Below, in pieces: positions 6,720-12,664 of a DNA stretch of 14,033 bases. The stretch's first letter is position 1. Each line of letters opens with the position of its first letter. Location of the stretch: the NCBI GenBank assembly GCA_026400695.1, contig JAPLON010000032.1, positions 1 to 14,033 on the forward strand, in the 5' to 3' direction. The DNA comes from Pseudomonadota bacterium. Its GTDB lineage: Bacteria > Pseudomonadota > Alphaproteobacteria > Paracaedibacterales > CAITNM01. The position numbers and the translations under genes are program-made. Below the pieces are notes generated by a model. That model was not told the origin of the DNA and made no database searches. It worked only from the letters and a program-made list of their open reading frames with translations.

Positions 6720-6752
6720 CACTATGGGTAACCATTTAGGTTATCCATAGTG
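6720..6752 (+). terminator. Hairpin after chpT, probable terminator or 3' end stabiliser
   Basis: CACTATGGGTAAC (6720-6732) pairs with GTTATCCATAGTG (6740-6752) over 13 bp, with one G-U pair and a 7-nt loop, starting 2 nt after the chpT stop. No T-tract follows, so it is not a classic intrinsic terminator. Confidence 0.5.
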
Positions 6753-6895
6753 CATTATCCATGCCAGCGCTTCGGCAACCATTCCTAGTTAGCATCCAAT
6801 TAATGTCATAGTGAATTATTAAAATACCAAAAATTTTATTGCTTTTGCATTTCATATCATGCATACTGAAAGAGTAGTGTAAAGTATATATGAAG

Positions 6896-6926
6896 TTGAC
6901 AATTTAAAGTGATTACACGCTATCAT
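6896..6926 (+). promoter_or_regulatory. Candidate promoter of first symporter
   Basis: TTGACA (6896-6901) is a perfect -35 box. The best -10 is TATCAT (6921-6926) at a longer than ideal 19-bp spacing. The start would give a leader of roughly 95 nt carrying the small hairpin at 6951-6966. Confidence 0.4.
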
Positions 6927-6950
6927 ACAAAATTTTTCACCACCACGGCA

Positions 6951-6966
6951 ACCGGCTTTCGCCGGT
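6951..6966 (+). promoter_or_regulatory. GC-rich hairpin in leader of first symporter
   Basis: ACCGGC-TTTC-GCCGGT is a perfect 6-bp stem with a 4-nt loop, distinctly GC-rich against its surroundings and lying 62 nt before the symporter ATG. No T-run follows, so attenuation is not evident. Confidence 0.4.
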
Positions 6967-7028
6967 AATCTTTCACATCATCATTTTTCATTTGTAGTTT
7001 TACATAAAATATCCCGTAGGAGAGATAT

Positions 7029-8180
7029 ATGTTTCGCCATATGCCGTTTATATTGATAGCCACTATTCTTGCTATCGTGTTGTTAGATCCGTTTATTCCT
7101 TTAAATATTAAGCAATTTTTATTCACAATCAGCCTATCGATTAAGTCATGTATTATCATGGTTTTGCCACTAATCATCTTTAGTCTTTTGTTTAAAACAG
7201 CAACAACCCTTTCTAGTGGCGCAACACGTATTATCGGATTGATTTTAATTTTGGTATGCATATCTAACTTTTTATCAACTACACTAAGTGGCTTTATAGG
7301 AAGTTGGGCTTATCACTTTAATTTATCAATGATTGTGCCCCGCGAAGTTTCTAACCTTGATCAGCTTTGGTCTATTAACCTACCAAACATTATATCTAAT
7401 GACAAAGCCATGTTTGGTGGAATTATTTTAGGAATTATTATTTCAAAAATTTATCCTCAACAGGCTATTGATATCTCAAAAATTATAGAGGTATTGGTTA
7501 GCAAAGTACTAAACTTCATAGTCTACATTATTCCATTGTTCGTTGCTGGTTTTGTTGTAAAGCTGCAGGCTGATGGGGTAGTGGGGTTAATTGTTAAAGA
7601 TTATGCGGCAATTTTTGCAATTATCGGTGTGGCGCAGTTTAGCTATATTGCTTTGGTTTATTTTGTTTTTAGTAACCTAAAGTTTAAAGAATTTGCAACT
7701 TCAATTAAGAATCTTTTTCCTGCAGCTATTAGCGGCTTTACAACTATGTCAAGCGCTGCGAGTATGCCGCTTACAATTTGCGGAGCAGAAAAAAATGCCA
7801 AAAATAAAGACCTAGCCCGTTCAGTAATTCCAGCCACAGTTAATATTCATCTAGTTGGAGATTGTTTTGCAATTCCCATTTTTGCTTATGCCATATTAAA
7901 AAGCTTTGGCATGGAAGAGCCATCTTTGTTGAGTTATATAACTTTTACAGCATACTTTGTGTTGGCAAAATTCTCTGTAGCAGCAATACCTGGCGGAGGT
8001 ATTATTGTTATGCTGCCAATACTAGAGTCACATTTAGGGTTTAACGCAAATATGATGTCACTAATCACAGCGCTTTACATTTTGTTTGATCCTGTGGTTA
8101 CTTGCGCAAATGTACTTGGAAATGGGGCATTCGCTAAAATGATAGACAAATGCTCTTCAAAATTAGGAAAGCTGCCGTGA
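7029..8180 (+). CDS. DAACS/SDF-family symporter, divergent paralogue 1
   Basis: This 383-residue polytopic membrane protein belongs to the dicarboxylate/amino acid:cation symporter family (GltPh/GltP fold), importing a small solute with a coupling cation. The HP1 region is seen at GFTTMSSAASMPLT, TM7 at ATVNIHLVGD in place of the canonical ATINMDG, and HP2 at AIPGGGIIVMLP. TM8 reads D354-PVVTCAN361-VLGN365. Against GltPh this keeps D394, T398 and N401, but replaces the substrate side-chain Arg397 with Val and sodium-site Asp405 with Asn. Acidic substrates are therefore unlikely and ion coupling may differ. It has a good SD, AGGAGA (7018-7023), 5 nt before the ATG. The gene at 9241 is its paralogue. 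Confidence 0.85.
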   Translation: MFRHMPFILIATILAIVLLDPFIPLNIKQFLFTISLSIKSCIIMVLPLIIFSLLFKTATTLSSGATRIIGLILILVCISNFLSTTLSGFIGSWAYHFNLSMIVPREVSNLDQLWSINLPNIISNDKAMFGGIILGIIISKIYPQQAIDISKIIEVLVSKVLNFIVYIIPLFVAGFVVKLQADGVVGLIVKDYAAIFAIIGVAQFSYIALVYFVFSNLKFKEFATSIKNLFPAAISGFTTMSSAASMPLTICGAEKNAKNKDLARSVIPATVNIHLVGDCFAIPIFAYAILKSFGMEEPSLLSYITFTAYFVLAKFSVAAIPGGGIIVMLPILESHLGFNANMMSLITALYILFDPVVTCANVLGNGAFAKMIDKCSSKLGKLP

Positions 8181-8254
8181 TATTCATGGTTAGCCCATTA
8201 AAACGGCAATCAAGTGTTTTAACCAATTTTTTACCACTTTTAGCCCACAATAAA

Positions 8255-8275
8255 CCCACCCAAATAAGGGGTGGG
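8255..8275 (-). terminator. GC-rich hairpin between convergent genes
   Basis: CCCACCC (8255-8261) pairs with GGGTGGG (8269-8275) around a 7-nt loop. On the minus strand it lies 17 nt after the stop of the TlpA-like gene and is followed by a T-rich stretch (TTTATT). This fits a rho-independent terminator for that gene, and could also stop the convergent symporter transcript. Confidence 0.5.
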
Positions 8276-8292
8276 GGTAAGCCTTAATATTC

Positions 8293-8958
8293 TTATTTGC
8301 TTGAGGTGTCCATATAATCTTCTAGGGCATCCCCAAGCTCATCGTTAGCCCAATCTGTTGCTCCTAAGAAGCTACCAAACAATATTCCATCGGCAGATAT
8401 TACAAACGTAACGGGTATGCCGCTAACATTTAAAAAATTACCAAGGCCACCGCTTGAATCTGAGCAAGCATTTAACCCTTTCAAATTGTAGCTTTTATAA
8501 AAATTCCATATTTTTTTAAAATCAATATCTTTTCCATCTTTTAGCTCTGGGGTGATTGTAAAAACATCAAATGTATCTTGTGACCTAACATATTTTGCAA
8601 AATGAGGCATCTCAAGCTTACATGGACCACACCATGTTGCCCAAAAATGTATAAGGGTAGGCTTTTTGTTAACCGTACCAAGGGTAATCCTTTTTAAGGG
8701 AAGGTCTATAGAATCCTGTGCATATATTTCTACTTTGGGAATTTTTTTAGTGGGTATTTGCGGTTGAAAACCATGTTCAATCAAAACTTGAAAAGCTTGA
8801 TTGCGGGACATCTTAGTTTTTTTAGCTCTTACTTTTTTAGGTGCAACAACAGCAGGGGTGTTTTCTGCTTGTTTTTCTTCATCAATGTTTGGTTTTTGGG
8901 GTTCATTTTCACTATTTAACCAAGCCCAAACTAACAGAGGAGCGACAGAAAGCATCAT
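8293..8958 (-). CDS. TlpA/ResA-like thiol-disulfide oxidoreductase
   Basis: This 221-residue membrane-anchored thioredoxin-fold protein probably acts in the periplasm, reducing or isomerising disulfides or serving cytochrome c assembly. The thioredoxin active site WCGPC is at 109-113 (FWATWCGPCKLEMP), and the cis-proline loop GIPVTF is at 180-185. The N-terminus is a short hydrophobic segment, then a charged, Ala/Pro/Lys-rich linker (about 17-50) that would span from membrane to domain. Hydrophobic codons continue upstream of the ATG in the same frame back to a stop at 8983-8985 without another ATG, GTG or TTG, so the true start may be an unusual codon. No SD precedes the ATG. It lies between two symporter genes, with no visible partner protein. 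Confidence 0.85.
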   Translation of the reverse strand: MMLSVAPLLVWAWLNSENEPQKPNIDEEKQAENTPAVVAPKKVRAKKTKMSRNQAFQVLIEHGFQPQIPTKKIPKVEIYAQDSIDLPLKRITLGTVNKKPTLIHFWATWCGPCKLEMPHFAKYVRSQDTFDVFTITPELKDGKDIDFKKIWNFYKSYNLKGLNACSDSSGGLGNFLNVSGIPVTFVISADGILFGSFLGATDWANDELGDALEDYMDTSSK

Positions 8959-9055
8959 ACACAGACTAAATAAAAACAGTACCTAATTAATTAGAGCAAA
9001 AGCACAAGCGCAGCTCAAGTGATATTAAATAAGAAAGCACTATTTCTGCATCAAG

Positions 9056-9077
9056 TTATCCACAGAAGTTATGCACA
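9056..9077 (+). promoter_or_regulatory. Tandem DnaA boxes
   Basis: TTATCCACA (9056-9064) and TTATGCACA (9069-9077) both match the TTATNCACA consensus exactly, in the same orientation and 4 bp apart. I found no further box in this intergenic region on either strand. Confidence 0.6.
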
Positions 9078-9087
9078 AAGAAACTCA

Positions 9088-9106
9088 GTGCCTGTACGTA
9101 AGGCAC
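9088..9106. repeat. Imperfect palindrome next to DnaA boxes
   Basis: GTGCCT (9088-9093) and AGGCAC (9101-9106) are exact inverted arms around a largely symmetrical centre, TACGTA, with one mismatched pair over 19 bp. It could be a protein-binding dyad or a small hairpin. Confidence 0.4.
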
Positions 9107-9240
9107 AGCAATAACTTTCCATAATATAAATTATACAATTTAAATAACTAGACGTTACGTCACAAAGTCGCCATATTACTGGTTCCACAGACTCCTATTT
9201 TCTGGCATATTGTTAAACCATTTAAGAATAGATTTGAGAC

Positions 9241-10428
9241 ATGGCTTTTTTACGCAACATAATGCGCAATATCCCCTTACAACTATTTCTGTGTTTGATG
9301 TTTGCTTTGTTCTTTGGGTCTGGGGTAACTCATGAGTTTGCCGAATATGCGCTTACAGCCAGCAATTTACTAAAAGATTTGTTAATGCATTTTTTGCCCC
9401 TATTAGTATTCTCTTACATTGCAGTAGCGCTTGGGGCATTTCATACAAAGGGATTTTTATTGGTTATCTTTGTTATTGTGTGCACATGCATCTCTAACGC
9501 CTTAACAGTTTTTTATGGTTACGCTGTAGGCAGTTACGCCTTACCATTTTTGATTACACCACTAAAAAATTCTGATTTGCTAAACACCACAGTAAAAACT
9601 GTACACAGCTTGTGGCAGCTACCGTTAAGACCTTTTATTCCAACTGACAAGACAATGCTAGTTGGAGCGATTGTTGGTCTATCTTTAGGGTTTTTCCCTA
9701 TAAAATCAATTTTGAATGTAATTTTTAAGCTACGACAATTTTCTACAACTGTGTTTAAAAAGTGTTTTATCCCCCTACTCCCAATTTATGTATTAGGATT
9801 TTTGCTAAAGATTGCCAAAGAGGATGCCTTGTGGCCTCTAGTAGAGCGCTACACCGGTGTGTTTGTTTTCACATGTATCATGTTATCTATTTATCTTTTT
9901 TTAATGTACGTTATTGCCTCTCAAGGCAAAATAAAGGTCACTTGTTCATACCTTAAGGAAATGTTACCTGCTGGTATCACTGGTTTTAGTACGGTTTCTA
10001 GTGCCGCCACCATGCCAATAACTATTGCAGCAACAGAGCGTAATACTGGCGATGCAAACTATGCAGATTTTTGTATTCCAGCCACAGTTAACGTGCACTT
10101 AATAGGTGATGGGATTAGTATTAGCATTACTGCGCTAGCCTTAATGTTAATGCACGGTAGTGATCTTCCTAGCATTTCAACTTATGCAATATTTGTATTT
10201 TACTATTGCCTTGCCAAGTTTTCTTGTGCTGGAGTGCCAGGTGGCGGTGTATTGGTTTTAATTCCAGTATTCCAGCAAAATTTAGGAATGTCGCCAGAAG
10301 TGGCTGGTCTGTTAGCTAGTATTTATGTTTTGCAAGATCCAATTTTAACATCTGCGAATGTTATGGGTAATGGAGCTTTCTCCATTATCACCCATAAGAT
10401 CGCTAAAAAAGTAAGGCTGATTACTTAA
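9241..10428 (+). CDS. DAACS/SDF-family symporter, divergent paralogue 2
   Basis: This 395-residue paralogue of the symporter at 7029 aligns through the core: GFSTVSSAATMPIT (HP1), IPATVNVHLIGDG (TM7), GVPGGGVLVLIP (HP2) and D366-PILTSAN373-VMGN377 (TM8). As in its paralogue, Arg397 and Asp405 of GltPh are replaced (Leu and Asn here). The two copies differ elsewhere, including TM7 after the shared motif, so they may carry different substrates. The ATG at 9241 has no clear SD, and an in-frame ATG at 9262 is an alternative start. Its stop overlaps tail-to-tail by 8 bp with the Asp-rich protein gene, leaving no room for a separate terminator. Confidence 0.82.
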   Translation: MAFLRNIMRNIPLQLFLCLMFALFFGSGVTHEFAEYALTASNLLKDLLMHFLPLLVFSYIAVALGAFHTKGFLLVIFVIVCTCISNALTVFYGYAVGSYALPFLITPLKNSDLLNTTVKTVHSLWQLPLRPFIPTDKTMLVGAIVGLSLGFFPIKSILNVIFKLRQFSTTVFKKCFIPLLPIYVLGFLLKIAKEDALWPLVERYTGVFVFTCIMLSIYLFLMYVIASQGKIKVTCSYLKEMLPAGITGFSTVSSAATMPITIAATERNTGDANYADFCIPATVNVHLIGDGISISITALALMLMHGSDLPSISTYAIFVFYYCLAKFSCAGVPGGGVLVLIPVFQQNLGMSPEVAGLLASIYVLQDPILTSANVMGNGAFSIITHKIAKKVRLIT

Positions 10429-10966
10429 ACGAAAAGCCATCTGGAGCATCTGCTTTTTTATCTTCTTCTTTATCGCCTTCATCTTTATCGTCATCATCAC
10501 TATCTTTATCATCGTCATCTTTATCATCATCATCATCTTCATCTTCTTTATCATCACTTTTTGCAGCAGGCTTTGCAGCAGGAGCGCCAGAAGTAGCTAC
10601 AGCTGGCGTATTATTTGCTGGCTTTGCACTAGAAGCAGCAATATCCGACTGCATTCCCTTAGGTGCTTCACCAGGCTTTACCACGGTTACCGCGGCAGGA
10701 GCACCCATAATTGCCCCCTGTACTGCCATTAGAGCTGCTGGATTTCCCATGATTTGACTTGGCAAAGCGCCATTACCCACTAAAGAGCACGTCTTATCAT
10801 TACAATAATTAATGGCGGCTGATTTTCGATCAATAATGAATATGCCACCTTTTGCATCTGACACCATATCAAACCTATGGTGTTCACCAAATTGATACAA
10901 CGCCAAACCAACAGCACTCAATATGCCTAAAACTAGTAATAACATCGGTCCCATAACTTTTCTCAC
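10421..10966 (-). CDS. Membrane-anchored protein with Asp-rich tail
   Basis: I do not recognise this protein of up to 181 residues. Residues 1-24 form an N-terminal membrane anchor or signal (MLLLVLGILSAVGLALY). A short beta-like segment follows, GGIFIIDRKSAAINYC (40-55), with a CNDKTC cysteine pair (55-60); such FxxDxxxGxxxxC-like strands occur in many small proteobacterial envelope proteins. An Ala/Pro-rich middle leads to an extremely acidic Asp/Glu/Lys tract (about 137-170) and a GFSFK end. The GTG at 10964-10966 is given. An ATG at 10952-10954, four codons in and preceded by GAGAAAAG, is a plausible alternative start. The tail could bind divalent cations or act as a disordered spacer; both are inference. 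It is divergent from the serine hydrolase gene. Confidence 0.6.
   Translation of the reverse strand: MRKVMGPMLLLVLGILSAVGLALYQFGEHHRFDMVSDAKGGIFIIDRKSAAINYCNDKTCSLVGNGALPSQIMGNPAALMAVQGAIMGAPAAVTVVKPGEAPKGMQSDIAASSAKPANNTPAVATSGAPAAKPAAKSDDKEDEDDDDDKDDDDKDSDDDDKDEGDKEEDKKADAPDGFSFK
10445..10560 (-). repeat. GAT/GAC/GAA codon low-complexity tract
   Basis: The coding strand of the Asp-rich tail is a run of GAT, GAC, GAA and AAA codons, seen on the plus strand as repeated TCATC and TCTTTATC units. Slippage in multiples of three would change tail length without breaking the frame. Confidence 0.7.
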
Positions 10967-10983
10967 TTAAACATTTTTGCTAT

Positions 10984-10997
10984 GCTTAATTTTAAGC
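10984..10997. promoter_or_regulatory. Inverted repeat in divergent promoter region
   Basis: GCTTAA-TT-TTAAGC is a perfect 6-bp inverted repeat with a 2-bp spacer. It lies in the 105-bp gap between the divergent Asp-rich protein and serine hydrolase genes, where one regulator could control both. Confidence 0.3.
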
Positions 10998-11057
10998 TAA
11001 CAGCTAATTGTTAATAAATTATCAATTTTATTCTGTAAAAGTTAAGTTAAATTCATC

Positions 11058-11063
11058 AGGGGA
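11058..11063 (+). promoter_or_regulatory. Ribosome binding site of serine hydrolase
   Basis: AGGGGA lies 8 nt before the ATG at 11072 and supports that start. Confidence 0.65.
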
Positions 11064-11071
11064 TTTCATCA

Positions 11072-12664
11072 ATGTTTACTCGTTTACTTATACTACCAGC
11101 CATTTGTAGCTTATTATTTGCAACATCTGCTGAACAAAGAATAAATAATTTTTTACCTAAATTTGAAAAATATATTGAAAAATCCATGCCAGCTTGGGCG
11201 ATTCCAGGAATGGCAATTGTTATTGTTACACCAACTAAGGTTTTAATGTGCAAAGGATTTGGTACTCGTGAAGTTGGAAAAAACAAACCAGTTGATGGAC
11301 ACACAATTTTTCAGATTGCATCATTGACCAAGAATTTTACCGCAGCAATTGCAGGAATTCTTGATAATAAGAAAATTTTTTCTTTGCATGACTTGGTAAG
11401 AAAGCACCTTCCTGAATTTAATCTTTCAAGTAAAGATGCTACAGAAAAAGCCACACTACAGGATTTAATTAGTCATCGCATAGGGATTGACCAGTTTGCC
11501 GGCGATTCATTAATGAAATTAGGCTTGCAGCCCATGCAAATCGTTGAAAGATTTGGCATGCTTCCATTTAATTATAGCTTTCGAAATGACTATACCTATA
11601 GTAACCAAATGTTTGGTTTTATGGGGCTAATCATGGAAAGGGTCCTTAATAAAAAATTTAGCGAAATTTTTAGTGAATACATTGGTAAACCACTAGGTAT
11701 GACTCGTAGCTCAGCAGGTGACAGTTTAATTGATACAGAAAAATCTTGGATAAATAAACTAAAAGGGTTATTTGGCAAAGATGAGAACATCGCACTATGT
11801 CATGATAAAAACAAAGATGGTCAAGCCGTTTGTATAGGTTTACCGCCATTAATCTACGTACTGCCATCAACTTCTGGTGTAAATACTACAGCACATGACT
11901 TTGGTATTTGGTTGCAATGTCAATTAAACGATGGCAAACATAATGGCCAGCAAATCATTCCACAAGATCACATCCACGCAATGCGTAAGGCCGTGGTAAA
12001 ACATCTAACAATAAAGCCAAGGGATATGCAGTTTCCCGATGTTATGCATGATGTTGGATACGGTATGGGATGGTTTAGCTACGACTATGGAAAAGATAAA
12101 AACACAATACAAACTTTTGAGCACATGGGCGGATACGCTGGCCAAAGAAGCCTAACGTTTATGTGCCCATCAGAAGGATTTGCAGTTGCAATTATAACCA
12201 ACCTCGGTCATTTCAATGTTAACTTATTCCCAGAAGCACTACGCAATGTATTTTTAGACTGCTTTTTAGATTTAGAAGAGCGTGACTGGAGTGAGGAATA
12301 TGTAAAACGCAAAAGTGAGTATTATGCAAGAATTCACAATCAACGTATGGCAAAAAAACTGACAAAGCTGGCTCCCAAACATGATGATAAGTTCTATGTC
12401 GGCACCTACACTAATAAACTTTATGGCGAAATTGAAATTGTTGAAAGTGCACAAGGATTGCTATTTATGGCAAACAAGCATTCTTGTCATATTGTGCACT
12501 GGAACGCTGATGAATTTGATTTAAATGGGTGGGAATTTAATGGCAATTTCTCTAGATCCGACCCCAATTTTATTGAATTTGGACAAAATGAAAAAGGTCA
12601 AACGATAGCATATGTAAGCTTTTTGTTTGAAGGAAACGATCCTATCTTTACCAAGAAAGGCTAA
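11072..12664 (+). CDS. Exported serine hydrolase, class C beta-lactamase fold
   Basis: This 530-residue protein belongs to the class C beta-lactamase/penicillin-binding-like serine hydrolases. A signal peptide covers residues 1-20 (LLILPAICSLLFATSA). The catalytic SxxK is S84-LTK87, the YxN motif is Y176-SN178, and HMGG at 351-354 fills the KTG/HxG position. After the catalytic domain (to about 390), the region from about 405 resembles a DUF3471-type C-terminal beta domain (YVGTY...GEIEI). Members act as peptidases, esterases or peptidoglycan-related enzymes, so a true beta-lactamase role should not be assumed. It is well over the length of AmpC because of the C-terminal domain. Its stop overlaps by 4 bp with the stop of the convergent heparinase-family gene. 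Confidence 0.87.
   Translation: MFTRLLILPAICSLLFATSAEQRINNFLPKFEKYIEKSMPAWAIPGMAIVIVTPTKVLMCKGFGTREVGKNKPVDGHTIFQIASLTKNFTAAIAGILDNKKIFSLHDLVRKHLPEFNLSSKDATEKATLQDLISHRIGIDQFAGDSLMKLGLQPMQIVERFGMLPFNYSFRNDYTYSNQMFGFMGLIMERVLNKKFSEIFSEYIGKPLGMTRSSAGDSLIDTEKSWINKLKGLFGKDENIALCHDKNKDGQAVCIGLPPLIYVLPSTSGVNTTAHDFGIWLQCQLNDGKHNGQQIIPQDHIHAMRKAVVKHLTIKPRDMQFPDVMHDVGYGMGWFSYDYGKDKNTIQTFEHMGGYAGQRSLTFMCPSEGFAVAIITNLGHFNVNLFPEALRNVFLDCFLDLEERDWSEEYVKRKSEYYARIHNQRMAKKLTKLAPKHDDKFYVGTYTNKLYGEIEIVESAQGLLFMANKHSCHIVHWNADEFDLNGWEFNGNFSRSDPNFIEFGQNEKGQTIAYVSFLFEGNDPIFTKKG

Larger units (their letters stand above)
6719..7028. other. 310-bp intergenic region with hairpins and a promoter
   Basis: Between chpT and the first symporter lie a 13-bp-stem hairpin, about 140 bp of featureless AT-rich DNA, a candidate promoter, a small GC-rich hairpin and the symporter RBS. 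I see no coding sequence or RNA gene; a short frame on the minus strand runs into the symporter gene and has no support. Confidence 0.5.
8959..9240. other. 282-bp divergent intergenic region, origin-like or regulatory
   Basis: No gene is supported. In order it contains two tandem DnaA boxes (9056-9077), an imperfect 19-bp palindrome (9088-9106), an AT-rich tract (about 9119-9149) and a short palindrome GACGT-T-ACGTC (9151-9161). Boxes followed by AT-rich DNA are the arrangement of a bacterial replication origin, but two boxes are few. A DnaA-controlled promoter region is equally possible. Confidence 0.4.

Noticed and set aside
6923..7261. 112-codon frame on the minus strand over the first symporter start
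   Set aside because: It overlaps the well-supported symporter gene and its leader, has no recognisable domain, and has basic low-quality composition.
10345..10557. Met/Lys/Ile-rich 70-codon frame on the minus strand
   Set aside because: It is a frame shadow of the GAT-rich tract of the Asp-rich protein gene; the composition is an artefact of the repeat.
11072..12664. Calling the serine hydrolase an antibiotic-resistance beta-lactamase
   Set aside because: The SxxK/YxN motifs are shared by many esterases and peptidases. The length, HMGG in place of KTG and the DUF3471-like C-terminal domain point away from AmpC-type resistance enzymes.
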